Shown piece by piece: positions 1 to 10,137 of a DNA stretch of 64,000 nt (position 1 is its first letter; every line of letters begins with the position of its first letter). The translations under genes and the position numbers were made by a program. Source of the DNA: Agrobacterium tumefaciens (GTDB taxonomy: Bacteria; Pseudomonadota; Alphaproteobacteria; Rhizobiales; Rhizobiaceae); assembly GCF_013337285.1 (NCBI RefSeq), contig NZ_SUPW01000004.1, positions 186,001 through 250,000 of the forward strand, in the 5' to 3' direction. Below the pieces are notes generated by a model, which had not been told where the DNA came from, made no database searches, and was given only the letters and a program-made list of their open reading frames with translations.

Positions 1-111
1 CACCAGCAGATCGATGAAACCGGCATCGACGCCGATCTGCGCCATGGCGCTTTCCGCCCGGTTTTGAATTTCCGCGTTATGGGCGGCCCTTGCCGCAATC
101 GGATCCTGCAT
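1..111 (-). CDS. N-terminal fragment, possibly a truncated haemoglobin
   Basis: Thirty-seven codons run from an ATG at 111 off the left edge. A good ribosome binding site (AGGAAG, 4-5 bases before the ATG) supports the start. The fragment is polar and helical, and the part around residues 25-37 (IGVDAGFIDLLV) resembles the first helix of group III truncated haemoglobins, just before the usual FYxRI segment. That identification is tentative because the haem pocket lies outside the window. The gene is divergent from mbfA and shares with it a 138-base spacer holding two Irr-type palindromes, which would fit a haem or iron protein. Confidence 0.45.
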   Translation of the reverse strand, partial: MQDPIAARAAHNAEIQNRAESAMAQIGVDAGFIDLLV

Positions 112-175
112 CGTACTTCCTTTTCCGCGAATTTACGCTGCTTGGCCGCGCTCGGCAATGCGACGCATTGCCGTA

Positions 176-190
176 TTAGAATTGTTCTAA
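176..190. promoter_or_regulatory. Irr box (ICE-type palindrome), distal copy
   Basis: TTAGAA-TTG-TTCTAA is a perfect 6-3-6 inverted repeat. It matches the core of the iron control element bound by the haem-responsive repressor/activator Irr in Rhizobiales (TTTAGAA-N3-TTCTAAA). It lies 65 bases upstream of the partial gene on the minus strand and 59 bases upstream of mbfA, so it could serve either promoter. Confidence 0.7.
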
Positions 191-220
191 AAAGCTTGAT
201 TGTGATGGTGCGTCGCTGTA

Positions 221-237
221 TTTAGAATTATTCTAAA
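221..237. promoter_or_regulatory. Irr box (ICE-type palindrome), proximal to mbfA
   Basis: TTTAGAA-TTA-TTCTAAA is a perfect 7-3-7 inverted repeat and an exact fit to the Irr consensus. It ends 12 bases before the mbfA start codon, a position where bound Irr would block transcription or initiation. Repression of mbfA by Irr under low iron is established for Agrobacterium. The second box 45 bases away (start to start) suggests cooperative binding. Confidence 0.85.
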
Positions 238-249
238 AAGGTTTCAGCC

Positions 250-1233
250 ATGTTCCACAGTCTTTTTTCCCTGTCCAAGCGCCCCTTCTCCTCGCTCGGC
301 GAGCAGGAAATCCTGGCACTCGCCATCTCGTCGGAAGAGGACGATTCCCGTATTTACCGCTCCTACGCCGATCACCTGCGCGGGCAATATCCGCAATCGG
401 CAAAAGTCTTCGATGACATGGCCGAAGTCGAGCAGCAGCATCGAAATGTGCTGATCGATATGCATCGCCGCCGCTTTGGAGAAACCATCCCGCTGATCCG
501 CCGCGAACATGTGCGTGGTTTTTACGAGCGCACGCCGGACTGGCTGGTGAAAAACCTGTCGCTGGAGAAAATTCGTGCCCAGGCCGAATTGATGGAAGCG
601 CAGGCGATCCGGTTCTACGATGAAGCGGTCAAGCGCACCACCGATGCCTCGACGCGCCAGCTGCTCGGTGATCTGGCTGAGGCGGAGCGGGGTCACGAAG
701 ACGTCGCGCATATGCTGCAAGAGAAGCATCTCGATGAAGATGGCAAGACCGAAGAGGCTGAAACCGCAAAACGCCAATTTCTGCTAACCTATGTGCAGCC
801 GGGCCTTGCGGGCCTGATGGATGGCTCCGTCTCGACGCTTGCGCCGATCTTCGCGGCCGCCTTCGCAACGCAGGATACCTGGCAGACTTTTCTGATCGGC
901 CTTTCGGCTTCCGTCGGCGCGGGTATTTCCATGGGCTTTACCGAAGCCGCCCATGATGATGGCAAGCTTTCGGGTCGGGGTTCTCCGCTAAAGCGCGGCC
1001 TTGCCTCCGGCATCATGACCGCGATCGGCGGGCTTGGTCACACATTGCCTTATCTTATCCAGCACTTCTGGGTCGCCACAGCCATCGCCGCCATCATTGT
1101 TTTCGTGGAACTCTGGGCCATCGCCTTCATTCAGAACCGCTTCATGGAAACGCCGTTCCTGCGGGCAGTGTTTCAGGTGGTGCTGGGCGGTTCGCTGGTG
1201 CTGGCGGCTGGTATCATCATCGGCAATGGCTGA
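250..1233 (+). CDS. mbfA: Membrane-bound ferritin MbfA
   Basis: 327 residues. The N-terminal ferritin-like/rubrerythrin domain (about residues 15-155) carries the expected acidic and His ligands: E19, the EEDD cluster at 29-32, EQQH at 61-64, E115/E117, and E144/E146/H149. The C-terminal part (about 180-327) is a VIT1/CCC1-type membrane domain with hydrophobic helices at roughly 190-230 and 255-325. The protein is known to export iron across the inner membrane and to protect against peroxide and iron toxicity. Two Irr palindromes precede it, consistent with derepression when iron is plentiful. The ATG at 250 gives the family's usual N terminus. An intrinsic terminator follows directly, so the gene is monocistronic. 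Confidence 0.93.
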   Translation: MFHSLFSLSKRPFSSLGEQEILALAISSEEDDSRIYRSYADHLRGQYPQSAKVFDDMAEVEQQHRNVLIDMHRRRFGETIPLIRREHVRGFYERTPDWLVKNLSLEKIRAQAELMEAQAIRFYDEAVKRTTDASTRQLLGDLAEAERGHEDVAHMLQEKHLDEDGKTEEAETAKRQFLLTYVQPGLAGLMDGSVSTLAPIFAAAFATQDTWQTFLIGLSASVGAGISMGFTEAAHDDGKLSGRGSPLKRGLASGIMTAIGGLGHTLPYLIQHFWVATAIAAIIVFVELWAIAFIQNRFMETPFLRAVFQVVLGGSLVLAAGIIIGNG

Positions 1234-1240
1234 GGAATAA

Positions 1241-1271
1241 AAAAGCCCGCAGCGTCTGCTGCGGGCTTTTT
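1241..1271. terminator. Bidirectional intrinsic terminator after mbfA
   Basis: The stem AAAGCCCGCAG / CTGCGGGCTTT encloses a short loop, with an A tract on the left and a T tract on the right. It therefore works on the plus strand for mbfA and on the minus strand for the protease gene ending at 1297. Confidence 0.88.
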
Positions 1272-1296
1272 GCGTCAAGTCTATGATCGCTGTCGA

Positions 1297-1911
1297 TCAG
1301 CGCAACGCGCCGACCAGAACGTCGCGGCCATCTTCGATGGAGACCCAGCGGCCCGTATTGAAGGACGCCTGCCGCTTCAGATAGGTGTAATTGGTATCTG
1401 TCCAGAGCTTCACGTCGTCGGTCAGGTTGTCGAGAATATAATCGCCATCGGTGGTGCGAAGCGCCAGCACGGCATGGCCTTCACCGTCCGGCTTGCGCAC
1501 GACCGTGATCAGCAGGTCGGCCACGGAGAAACCGCGCTCGATCAGCTTCTTACGCTTCAGCAGCACGAAATCTTCGCAGTCACCGGCGGTCGTCGGATAT
1601 TCCCAGACTTCGTCCTTGCCGTAGATTTCCAGATCGGTCATCGCCACGATGGTGGTGTTGACGGAGGTGTTGATCTCACGAATGACGCCCCAGCCATATT
1701 CCGTGACACGCGGCGGCGGCGTCATCTTGTTGCGAATGTTGCATTCATCCGCATATTTCTGACAGAACTCGTAATGGCCGATCGGCTGGGAGGTAATCCC
1801 GCCCGTCACCATGGAAGGGCTTCCCTTGGTTTCCGCCGTGGCGGAGGCAGCAGTCATTAGCCCGGCAGCAACTGCAAACAGCAGTGCACGCGCCAGCGGT
1901 GCGTTCATCAT
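1297..1911 (-). CDS. Periplasmic bacterial transglutaminase-like cysteine proteinase (BTLCP family)
   Basis: 204 residues with a clear signal peptide (hydrophobic residues 7-25, cleavage around ASATA-E). The papain-like triad of the BTLCP/DUF920 family is visible: Cys112 in AGDCEDF, His146 in GEGHAV and Asp161 in ILDNL. Related enzymes (LapG type) cleave periplasmic targets such as adhesins. No LapA/LapD-like partner lies nearby, so the substrate is unknown. The gene stands alone and is followed by the shared terminator at 1241-1271. Its promoter region holds a perfect TTAA-N7-TTAA motif, 20 bases upstream of the start, which suggests cell-cycle control by CtrA. Confidence 0.85.
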   Translation of the reverse strand: MMNAPLARALLFAVAAGLMTAASATAETKGSPSMVTGGITSQPIGHYEFCQKYADECNIRNKMTPPPRVTEYGWGVIREINTSVNTTIVAMTDLEIYGKDEVWEYPTTAGDCEDFVLLKRKKLIERGFSVADLLITVVRKPDGEGHAVLALRTTDGDYILDNLTDDVKLWTDTNYTYLKRQASFNTGRWVSIEDGRDVLVGALR

Positions 1912-1930
1912 GAAACCCGTCCCTTAATTC

Positions 1931-1945
1931 TTAACGAAAAGTTAA
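1931..1945. promoter_or_regulatory. Putative CtrA site and 7-bp dyad upstream of the BTLCP gene
   Basis: TTAA-CGAAAAG-TTAA matches the CtrA consensus TTAA-N7-TTAA exactly. It is embedded in a perfect dyad, TCTTAAC-gaaaa-GTTAAGA (1929-1947). It lies 20-34 bases before the start codon at 1911. CtrA is the cell-cycle response regulator of Rhizobiales. Its use here is inference. Confidence 0.5.
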
Positions 1946-2029
1946 GAGGGATGGGGGGTGTGAGTCAATCGCTACCAATGGGTGGCACGCAAGACTCGTT
2001 GAATATGGTTAAGAGCGTTGCGCAAATGC

Positions 2030-2818
2030 CTATATTGCAAGGGCTCTGACGGCAGCCAGCATCCGGTCGATATCCTGCGGTCGGGAAAGCCGGTGGTCGC
2101 CGTCGCGGATCAGCGTCAGGACGACATCGTCGGCGGGAAGATGTTCAACAAGCTTCAGCGTATGCTGATAGGGAACATCGGGGTCGCGCATGCCCTGCAG
2201 GATGTGAACGGGGCAGCCGGTGGTGATGATGCCGGTGAGCACGCGGTTCTGCTTTCCGTCCTCCATCAGCGCCCGGGTAAAGATGTTGGGCTCGGGGCTG
2301 TATTCCGAATGTTCCTCGAAATAGCCTCTCTCCACCAGCGAGGTCTTTTCCGCTTCCGTCAGGCTGGGTTCTATCAGTTCTGCCGTGAAATCGGGAGCGG
2401 GGGCAATCAGAACCAGACCGGCGACGGAGGGCGCGTCGCCCGCCTTGCGCAGCTCCTCGACCATGCGCAACGCGATCCACCCGCCCATGGACGAACCGAC
2501 GAGCACGACGCGCGACGGTGCCTTGGTGCACACCACGGCGAGCGCTTCTTCCAGCCACCGGGAAATCGTGCCTTTGTTGAAATCGCCGCCAGAAGCTCCG
2601 TGGCCGGAATAATCGAGCCGCAGGCAGGCAAGACCGTTTTCCTCTGCAAAGCGGTCGAGCTCGACCGCCTTGGTTCCCGTCATGTCGGAGCGGTAGCCGC
2701 CGAGCCAGACGAGCAGGGGTGCATCCGGCTGTGATGTCGCGCGGCGATGTAGAAAAGCAATGTTGCGGGCGTCGTCACCCGTTCCTATATGCAGGAATTC
2801 CGCGGCTTGTTCGGTCAT
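2030..2818 (-). CDS. Alpha/beta hydrolase family protein
   Basis: 262 residues from the ATG at 2818. The open frame runs on to a TTG at 2848, but those extra codons are unlikely to be used: AGGAG lies about 12 bases before the ATG. Alpha/beta hydrolase landmarks are the oxyanion region WLGGYRSDM (about 38-46), SGHGASGG, the nucleophile elbow VGSSMGG (Ser110), and the C-terminal His242 in GDHRLS. The size and motifs fit esterases or acyl-peptide hydrolase-like proteins. The substrate cannot be told from sequence. It is monocistronic, divergent from infC and convergent with nothing. Confidence 0.8.
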   Translation of the reverse strand: MTEQAAEFLHIGTGDDARNIAFLHRRATSQPDAPLLVWLGGYRSDMTGTKAVELDRFAEENGLACLRLDYSGHGASGGDFNKGTISRWLEEALAVVCTKAPSRVVLVGSSMGGWIALRMVEELRKAGDAPSVAGLVLIAPAPDFTAELIEPSLTEAEKTSLVERGYFEEHSEYSPEPNIFTRALMEDGKQNRVLTGIITTGCPVHILQGMRDPDVPYQHTLKLVEHLPADDVVLTLIRDGDHRLSRPQDIDRMLAAVRALAI

Positions 2819-3005
2819 GTATATGCAATTCTCCTGATTTTCGTGCAATATCGGCGACGTATTTGCAAAAACCGTGGCAAGAGGTGATCTTTTCGGGCAG
2901 ATATGCTATTGACTTCGCCACGGCAATAACGACATTTCCGCCGCTTGTACCAAACAAGCTGTTTTTTGCTGACGTGATCCAGAAACAGATCAGGAGAATA
3001 CGACC

Positions 3006-3542
3006 ATTCGCAGACCTTTCAAAGCCGATGCCCCCGTCAAGGAGGGCCCGCGCTCCAACCGGGAAATTCGGGTTCCCAGAGTTCAGCTTATTGATGAAGA
3101 GGGCCAGAACCTCGGTAGCATGCCGACGGATCAGGCTTTGAAAATGGCGGAGGATTCCGGTCTCGATCTCGTTGAGATTTCGCCGAACGCCGAACCGCCT
3201 GTATGCAAGATCCTCGATCTCGGTAAGCTTAAATACTCGACCCAGAAAAAGGCCGCCGAAGCGCGCAAGAAGCAGAAGATCGTCGAAGTTAAAGAAATCA
3301 AGATGCGCCCCAACATCGACACGCATGACTATGACGTGAAGATGAAGGCGATGAACCGGTTCTTTGACGAAGGTGACAAGGTGAAGGTGACGCTGAAGTT
3401 CCGTGGCCGTGAAATGGCCCACCAGGAACTTGGCATGAAGCTTCTCCTCCAGGTGAAGGAAGATACCCAGGCGATTGCCAAGGTTGAAGCCGAGCCGAAG
3501 CTGGAAGGCCGTCAGATGATGATGGTTCTTGCCCCGAGATAA
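3006..3542 (+). CDS. infC: Translation initiation factor IF-3, ATT start codon
   Basis: 178 residues. IF-3 binds the 30S subunit, prevents premature 50S joining and checks the start codon and initiator tRNA. The first in-frame ATG (3120) would remove about 38 residues that are typical IF-3 (RRPFKADAP..., then [20 protein letters not shown]). Reading back in frame leads to an ATT at 3006, preceded at nine bases by AGGAG (2992-2996). Non-standard AUU or AUC starts are a known conserved trait of infC, used for autoregulation, because IF-3 discriminates against them. The N domain, linker (about 75-95) and C domain are all complete. It is followed by a hairpin and then rpmI-rplT, the classic gene order. 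Confidence 0.92.
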   Translation: MRRPFKADAPVKEGPRSNREIRVPRVQLIDEEGQNLGSMPTDQALKMAEDSGLDLVEISPNAEPPVCKILDLGKLKYSTQKKAAEARKKQKIVEVKEIKMRPNIDTHDYDVKMKAMNRFFDEGDKVKVTLKFRGREMAHQELGMKLLLQVKEDTQAIAKVEAEPKLEGRQMMMVLAPR

Positions 3543-3577
3543 TTTGCGCCAGTCCTGAAAGCTGCGTAAATCACCGC

Positions 3578-3612
3578 CGCAAGGGGAAATTTTCTTTCCC
3601 CGTTGCGCTTTT
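3578..3612 (+). terminator. Intrinsic terminator/attenuator between infC and rpmI
   Basis: Stem CGCAA-GGGGAAA pairs with TTTCCCC-g-TTGCG (one bulged G), followed by CTTTT. It may end part of the infC transcripts or attenuate expression of rpmI-rplT. The remaining leader, about 120 bases, is structured and could bind L20, but I cannot identify a known L20 leader motif. Confidence 0.6.
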
Positions 3613-3732
3613 AGCCTACTGCGGTTATAAGCGCGCGTCCGAACGGTCCGGCAGGGCATGCCGAGGCCGTTCCTGAATAGCTTGAAATAGGCCTCGTCTG
3701 CCTGTTTCGATACAAAAACACGGAGTAGCAAA

Positions 3733-3936
3733 ATGCCCAAGATGAAGACGAAGTCCGCTGCAAAAAAGCGGTTCAAGATCACCGCTACCGGCAAGGTTGT
3801 TGCAGCCGCCGCCGGTAAGCGCCACGGCATGATCAAGCGTACCAACAAGTTCATTCGCGACGCGCGTGGAACCATGGTTCTCGCCGAAGCTGACGGCAAG
3901 AAAGTCGTCAAGAACTACCTGCCGAACGGTCTCTGA
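3733..3936 (+). CDS. rpmI: 50S ribosomal protein L35
   Basis: 67 residues, the normal size. The sequence [16 protein letters not shown] is a signature of bacterial L35, and the rest is strongly basic, fitting its place in the 50S subunit. CGGAG lies just before the ATG. rplT begins 40 bases downstream, and the two are almost certainly co-transcribed. Confidence 0.97.
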   Translation: MPKMKTKSAAKKRFKITATGKVVAAAAGKRHGMIKRTNKFIRDARGTMVLAEADGKKVVKNYLPNGL

Positions 3937-3976
3937 GACTTTTCCGCACTTTTGGACACTTTAAGGAGATCATGAC

Positions 3977-4381
3977 ATGGCACGCGTAAAACGTGGCGTA
4001 ACTTCCCGCGCCAAGCACACCAAGACACTCAAGGCAGCCAAGGGCTTCTACGGCCGCCGCAAGAACACCATCCGCGCAGCAAAGGCTGCCGTGGATCGTT
4101 CCAAGCAGTACGCTTACCGCGACCGCAAGGTTAACAAGCGCAACTTCCGCGCTCTGTGGATCCAGCGTATCAATGCTGCTGTTCGCGAATTCGGCCTGAC
4201 CTACGGCCGCTTCATCGACGGCCTGAACAAGGCTGGTATCGAAGTCGACCGCAAGGTTCTGTCCGACATGGCTATCCATGAGCCGGCAGCATTCGGTGTA
4301 CTCGTCGAAACGGCGAAGAAGGCTCTTGAGTACCTCAAGGATGCCGGTACGACCAATGAGTTTGAAACCGCTGTAAAGTAA
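3977..4381 (+). CDS. rplT: 50S ribosomal protein L20
   Basis: 134 residues, slightly longer than the 117-120 of enterobacteria because of a C-terminal extension usual in Rhizobiales. The start [14 protein letters not shown] and the [20 protein letters not shown] core are diagnostic. L20 is needed early in 50S assembly and can repress its own operon. An AAGGAGAT ribosome binding site precedes the ATG. A strong terminator follows at 4411-4447. Confidence 0.97.
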   Translation: MARVKRGVTSRAKHTKTLKAAKGFYGRRKNTIRAAKAAVDRSKQYAYRDRKVNKRNFRALWIQRINAAVREFGLTYGRFIDGLNKAGIEVDRKVLSDMAIHEPAAFGVLVETAKKALEYLKDAGTTNEFETAVK

Positions 4382-4410
4382 TTACGGCGCGGACAATCTG
4401 TTGTTCATTT

Positions 4411-4447
4411 AAAACCCGCGCCGGTCCTCCGGCGCGGGTTTTTCGTT
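4411..4447 (+). terminator. Intrinsic terminator after rplT
   Basis: A GC-rich stem, AACCCGCGCCGG / CCGGCGCGGGTT, closes a TCCT loop and is followed by TTTTCGTTTT. It closes the infC-rpmI-rplT unit. Confidence 0.9.
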
Positions 4448-4563
4448 TTAGACGTTCATGGCAATTCCGGCAAAAGCGTCAGGCGCTGTTCACCGGATTT
4501 GTCGGAGACAAAAGGGTGGGGCATCGGCCGGTATTTGTCCGGGGAGGCTCCCGGGGGCAAAAA

Positions 4564-5442
4564 ATGCTGGTTGCCGCAAGCGAAGTGGAAAAGGCAAAGG
4601 GTTTCCGCGTCCATCTTGAGGATGGCGATATCGCGGCCTTGATGCGGGCTTTGCTTCAGAGCGAGCGCCGTGTGCAGAAACTTGAGCTTTCCACCGCCAC
4701 AGTCTGGATCAAGCGTCAGGGCACGGAAACGCCGTCCTGGTGGATGAAGCTGCAGACTTTTCTCGCAAAACTCCTTCCCTACACCTTCATGCGGCCTTCG
4801 CCGCCGCTAGACGGTGTCGGACTGATGCGCCGCGAACTCGAAACGCTGGAGGTCTTCAAGGCCCGTGGTTTTCCCGTGCCACCCATCATCTATTCCTCGC
4901 TGACGGCCGTCGTTCTGGGCGATGTCGGCCCCACCATCATGGAGCGGATGGATGTGATTAAGGCAGCGCGACCGGCCGAGCACGATGCCCTGCTCGTGAA
5001 ATCTGCAGAGGCGCTCGGTGAATTGCATGCGGCGGGTCTGTGCCATGGACGCCCGCATGTGCGCGACTTCTTTCTTGAAGAGGGCCGTGTCGGTTTCATG
5101 GATTTCGAGGAGCGCCCTCAGGAGGTCATGCCACTGGAAACGGCGCAGGCGCGCGATATCTGGCTACTGTTTTTACAGGTCGCGACACGCGCCTGTGACG
5201 CGCCGGAAACCTGTGACGCCGCCTTTTCCCGCTGGCGTGAAAACGCCCCGCCCCGGGCGCTGGAAGAATTGTGCCGCCTCACCGGCATTCTCGGGCGATT
5301 TTTACCGCTTGCCCGGTTGATCGGGCGCGTGCGGATGGGTAGTGATCTGCGACGCTTTATCATGGCGACCGACTATCTGATGAATGCTGTGAACCCCGAA
5401 GCCGCTCTCAAAAAAACCGGCAAGGCAGGAAAAGATGACTGA
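4564..5442 (+). CDS. Kinase-fold protein related to lipopolysaccharide (Kdo/InaA) kinases, atypical catalytic loop
   Basis: 292 residues from the ATG at 4564. A GTG at 4516 would add 16 residues, and neither start has a compelling ribosome binding site. The central part has [18 protein letters not shown] followed by VGFMDFEE, the catalytic-loop and metal-binding pattern of Kdo/WaaP/InaA-like kinases. The usual HGDLxxxN is changed to HGRPHVRD, so the general-base Asp is replaced by Arg while the metal Asp (MDFEE) remains. The C-terminal third is helical, as in aminoglycoside-kinase-like folds. The last 8 bases overlap pheS, so the gene is probably translated with pheST. It may be a pseudokinase or a divergent small-molecule or lipid kinase. 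Confidence 0.7.
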   Translation: MLVAASEVEKAKGFRVHLEDGDIAALMRALLQSERRVQKLELSTATVWIKRQGTETPSWWMKLQTFLAKLLPYTFMRPSPPLDGVGLMRRELETLEVFKARGFPVPPIIYSSLTAVVLGDVGPTIMERMDVIKAARPAEHDALLVKSAEALGELHAAGLCHGRPHVRDFFLEEGRVGFMDFEERPQEVMPLETAQARDIWLLFLQVATRACDAPETCDAAFSRWRENAPPRALEELCRLTGILGRFLPLARLIGRVRMGSDLRRFIMATDYLMNAVNPEAALKKTGKAGKDD

Positions 5443-6517
5443 ACTTGATACCTTGAAATCGCAACTGATGTCGGAGATCGCCGCCGCTGCCGATGAGCCG
5501 GCCATCGAAGCCGTGCGCGTTTCCGCACTCGGCAAGAAGGGCTCGGTTTCGGAGCTTCTGAAGACGCTGGGATCGATGACGCCGGAAGAGCGCCAGACGC
5601 GCGGCGCCGCCATCAACCAGCTCAAGACCGAAATCACGGACCTGATCGGCGAACGCAAGACCGGCCTGAAGGATGCCGCGATTGCCGCCCGCCTGAAGGC
5701 GGAGACGCTGGATGTCAGCCTGCCGGTTCGCCAGTCGCCGGCCGAGCGTGGCCGCATCCATCCGATCAGCCAGATCGTCGATGAAATCACCGCGATTTTT
5801 GCGGATATGGGTTTCTCGATCGCCGAAGGCCCGGATATCGAAACCGACTATTACAACTTCACGGCGCTGAATTTTCCCGAAGGCCATCCGGCCCGCGAGA
5901 TGCACGACACTTTCTTCTTGCCTGCGAATGAAAAGGGCGAGCGCAAGGTGCTGCGCACCCATACCTCGCCCGTGCAGATCCGCACCATGGAAAGCCAGAA
6001 GCCGCCGATCCGCATCGTCATTCCCGGCAAGACCTATCGTCAGGATTCCGACGCTACCCATTCGCCGATGTTCCATCAGGTCGAAGGTCTTGTCATCGAC
6101 AAGAAAGCGCATGTCGGCAATCTGCGCTGGGTGCTGGAAGAGTTCTGCAAGACCTTCTTTGAGGTCGACAGCGTCGTCATGCGCTTCCGCCCGTCCTTCT
6201 TCCCGTTCACGGAGCCGAGCTTCGAGGTGGACATCCAGTGCGACCGTTCCGGCCCGATCGTCAAGTTCGGCGAAGGTAACGACTGGATGGAAATCCTCGG
6301 CTGCGGCATGGTGCACCCGAATGTGCTGCGCGCCGGCGGGCTGGATCCTGATGAATATCAGGGCTTTGCCTGGGGCATGGGCCTCGACCGCATCGCCATG
6401 CTGAAATACGGCATGCCGGACCTGCGCGATTTCTTCAACGCCGATGTCCGCTGGATGAACCATTACGGCTTCCGCCCGCTCGACATGCCGACGCTGTTCG
6501 GCGGTTTGAGCGTTTAA
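5435..6517 (+). CDS. pheS: Phenylalanyl-tRNA synthetase alpha subunit
   Basis: 360 residues, full length. It forms the alpha2-beta2 enzyme that charges tRNA-Phe. The N-terminal coiled coil (about 1-85) binds tRNA and the class II catalytic core follows. Motif 2 is seen around [10 protein letters not shown] and the later [14 protein letters not shown], and motif 3 is [19 protein letters not shown]. The ATG at 5435 lies inside the end of the upstream kinase-like gene. pheT begins 24 bases downstream. Confidence 0.97.
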   Translation: MTELDTLKSQLMSEIAAAADEPAIEAVRVSALGKKGSVSELLKTLGSMTPEERQTRGAAINQLKTEITDLIGERKTGLKDAAIAARLKAETLDVSLPVRQSPAERGRIHPISQIVDEITAIFADMGFSIAEGPDIETDYYNFTALNFPEGHPAREMHDTFFLPANEKGERKVLRTHTSPVQIRTMESQKPPIRIVIPGKTYRQDSDATHSPMFHQVEGLVIDKKAHVGNLRWVLEEFCKTFFEVDSVVMRFRPSFFPFTEPSFEVDIQCDRSGPIVKFGEGNDWMEILGCGMVHPNVLRAGGLDPDEYQGFAWGMGLDRIAMLKYGMPDLRDFFNADVRWMNHYGFRPLDMPTLFGGLSV

Positions 6518-6541
6518 TCCGGTTAGCCAAGGAGCAAAGAC

Positions 6542-8965
6542 ATGAAATTCACTCTTTCCTGGCTGAAAGAGCATCTCGAAACCGATGCGACGCTGAACGA
6601 GATTTGCGAACGGCTGACGGCGATCGGTCTCGAAGTCGAGGACGTTGACGACAAGGCGGCCTATAAGCCTTTCGTCATCGCCAGGGTCGTTTCCGCCGAA
6701 AAACACCCCGAGGCCGACCGCCTCAAGGTGCTGATGGTGGATGCCGGTGATGGCAAGCCGGTGCAGATCGTCTGCGGTGCGCCGAATGCCCGTGCCGGCC
6801 TCGTCGGCGCGTTGGCGCGTCCCGGCATGTATGTTCCGGGTATCGATGTCACGCTGGCTATCGGTAAGATTCGCGGTGTCGAAAGCCACGGCATGATGTG
6901 CTCCGAAAAAGAGCTCAACATTTCCGACGACCATGACGGCATCATCGATCTGCCGCAGGATGCGCCTGTTGGTACGTCCTTCGCCACCTATGCCGGTCTC
7001 GATGATCCGGTCGTCGAAATCAACCTGACGCCGAACCGTCCTGACTGCACCTCGATCTATGGCATTGCCCGTGATCTCGCCGCTTCCGGTCTCGGCAAGC
7101 TGAAGACGAGACCCGCGCCATCCTTCAAGGTTGAAGGTGCAACGCCTGTTGATGTGAAGCTGGAACTGGATGATGCGGCGCTTTGCCCCGGCTTTTCACT
7201 GCGCATCGTGCGCGGTGTGAAGAATGGCCCAAGCCCAAAATGGATGCAGCAGCGCCTGATGGCGATCGGCCTGCGCCCCATCAACGCGCTCGTCGACATC
7301 ACCAACTACATGACCTTCGATCAGGGCCGGCCGATGCACGTCTTCGACGCTGCCAAGGTCAAGGGCGACCTTACGGTTCGCCGCGCGAAGGAGAGTGAAA
7401 CCATCCTCGCGCTCGACCAGCGGGAATATAAGCTCGGCCCGAACAATGTCGTCATTGCCGATGAAAAGGGCCTCGAGTCCATCGGCGGCGTCATGGGCGG
7501 CGAACATTCCGGCTGCGATGAAAACACCGTCGATGTGCTGATCGAGTCCGCTCTTTGGGATCCGATCAATATCGCCAAGACCGGCCGTTCGCTTGGCATC
7601 ATCACCGATGCCCGTTATCGTTTCGAGCGCGGCGTCGATCCGGACTATATGGTTCCGGGTCTGGAACGCACCACAGAACTGGTTCTGGAACTGTGCGGCG
7701 GCGTTGCCGGCGAAGCCCGCGTCGTCGGTTACAAGGGCCACCAGCCCAAGATCGTTGATTTCCCGCTGGCGGAAGTCAAGCGCCTCACGGGCCTTGAAGT
7801 CTCTTCGCAGGAGAGCATCGCCATTCTCAAAGGTCTCGGTTTCGGGGTCGAGGGTACGGGCGAGCGCGTTTCCGTTACCGTCCCGTCCTGGCGACCGGAT
7901 GTCGATGGCAAGGCCGATCTGGTGGAAGAAGTCATGCGCATCCATGGCGTCGACAACATCAAGCCAGAACCGCTGGAAAACTTCGGCGCTGTCAACGGCC
8001 GAATCCTGACCACGCTGCAAATCCGCACCCGCATTGCGCGCCGCGCGCTTGCCAGTCGTGGCATGCTCGAGGCCGTCACCTGGTCCTTCATTCCGGAAGC
8101 GCAGGCAAAGCTCTTCGGCGGCGGGTCGCCGGCCCTGAAGCTCGCCAACCCCATTGCAGCCGATATGTCGGACATGCGGCCCTCGCTGCTGCCTGGTCTG
8201 CTGACTGCGGCACAGCGCAATGCCGACAAGGGCCATGGTGATGTCGCGATCTTCGAGGTCTCCGGCACCTATGAGGGCGATACGCCGGAAGCGCAGCGCC
8301 GTGTCGCAGGCGGTGTGCGCCGTGGTACGGCCTCGCTCGCAGGCAGCGGCCGCATGTGGTCGAATGCCGCAAAGGGCGGCGGCAAGCCGGTGGATGTCTA
8401 CGACGCCAAGGCCGATGCGCTCTCGGTGCTCGAAGCCTGCGGCTTGCCCATGGCCAATGTGCAGATCGAAGCAGGCGCTCCCGCCTGGTATCACCCCGGC
8501 CGTTCCGGCACCATCAAGATGGGGCCTAAGGTCGTGCTCGGATATTTCGGTGAGTTCCATCCGAAGACGCTGTCCGAACTCGATGTTTCCGGCGCTTTTA
8601 GCGGTTTTGAAATCTATCTCGATGCCATGCCGGAGCCGAAGAAGAAGGCGACCCGCACCAAGCCTGCGCTCGAGCTTTCGCCTTTCCAGGCGGTCAAGCG
8701 TGACTTCGCCTTTGTGGTCGACAAGTCAGTGGAAGCAGGCGCGATCATCAAGGCCGCAACCAGCGCCGACCGCAAACTGATCACCGGCGTCAATGTCTTC
8801 GACATCTTTGAAGGCGCATCGCTTGGCGAAAACCGCAAGTCGGTCGCCATCGAGGTCCAGATCCAGCCGGTCGACAGGACGCTGACGGATGAGGATTTCG
8901 AGGCGCTGACGGTCAAGATCGTCGGCAATGTCGAGAAGTCGACGGGCGGCGTTCTGCGTGCCTGA
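6542..8965 (+). CDS. pheT: Phenylalanyl-tRNA synthetase beta subunit
   Basis: 807 residues. The domains follow the standard order: an N-terminal B1 domain with an EMAP-like tRNA-binding fold (about 39-150, with [10 protein letters not shown] and VCGAPNAR), B3/B4 editing domain (about 210-385), B5 (about 405-475), the catalytic-like core, and a C-terminal FDX-ACB anticodon-binding domain (about 710-807). AAGGAG precedes the ATG. Translation is coupled with pheS in a short operon. A bidirectional terminator lies 21 bases after the stop. Confidence 0.97.
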   Translation: MKFTLSWLKEHLETDATLNEICERLTAIGLEVEDVDDKAAYKPFVIARVVSAEKHPEADRLKVLMVDAGDGKPVQIVCGAPNARAGLVGALARPGMYVPGIDVTLAIGKIRGVESHGMMCSEKELNISDDHDGIIDLPQDAPVGTSFATYAGLDDPVVEINLTPNRPDCTSIYGIARDLAASGLGKLKTRPAPSFKVEGATPVDVKLELDDAALCPGFSLRIVRGVKNGPSPKWMQQRLMAIGLRPINALVDITNYMTFDQGRPMHVFDAAKVKGDLTVRRAKESETILALDQREYKLGPNNVVIADEKGLESIGGVMGGEHSGCDENTVDVLIESALWDPINIAKTGRSLGIITDARYRFERGVDPDYMVPGLERTTELVLELCGGVAGEARVVGYKGHQPKIVDFPLAEVKRLTGLEVSSQESIAILKGLGFGVEGTGERVSVTVPSWRPDVDGKADLVEEVMRIHGVDNIKPEPLENFGAVNGRILTTLQIRTRIARRALASRGMLEAVTWSFIPEAQAKLFGGGSPALKLANPIAADMSDMRPSLLPGLLTAAQRNADKGHGDVAIFEVSGTYEGDTPEAQRRVAGGVRRGTASLAGSGRMWSNAAKGGGKPVDVYDAKADALSVLEACGLPMANVQIEAGAPAWYHPGRSGTIKMGPKVVLGYFGEFHPKTLSELDVSGAFSGFEIYLDAMPEPKKKATRTKPALELSPFQAVKRDFAFVVDKSVEAGAIIKAATSADRKLITGVNVFDIFEGASLGENRKSVAIEVQIQPVDRTLTDEDFEALTVKIVGNVEKSTGGVLRA

Positions 8966-8986
8966 AAGCGGATGATGGAATGAAAG

Positions 8987-9014
8987 AAGCCGCGGCGGTT
9001 GCCGCGGCTTTTTT
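8987..9014. terminator. Bidirectional intrinsic terminator between pheT and an aldo/keto reductase gene
   Basis: AAGCCGCGGC-ggtt-GCCGCGGCTT is a perfect 10-bp stem followed by TTTT on the plus strand, with AAAGAA before it serving as a weaker T tract on the minus strand. It separates the convergent genes pheT and 9019-10020. Confidence 0.87.
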
Positions 9015-9018
9015 GTTT

Positions 9019-10136
<1,118 letters not shown>

Positions 10137-10137
<1 letters not shown>

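Noticed and set aside
5408-6934. A 508-residue minus-strand open frame across pheS and the start of pheT
   Set aside because: It mirrors conserved synthetase codons and has no recognisable domain or ribosome binding site.
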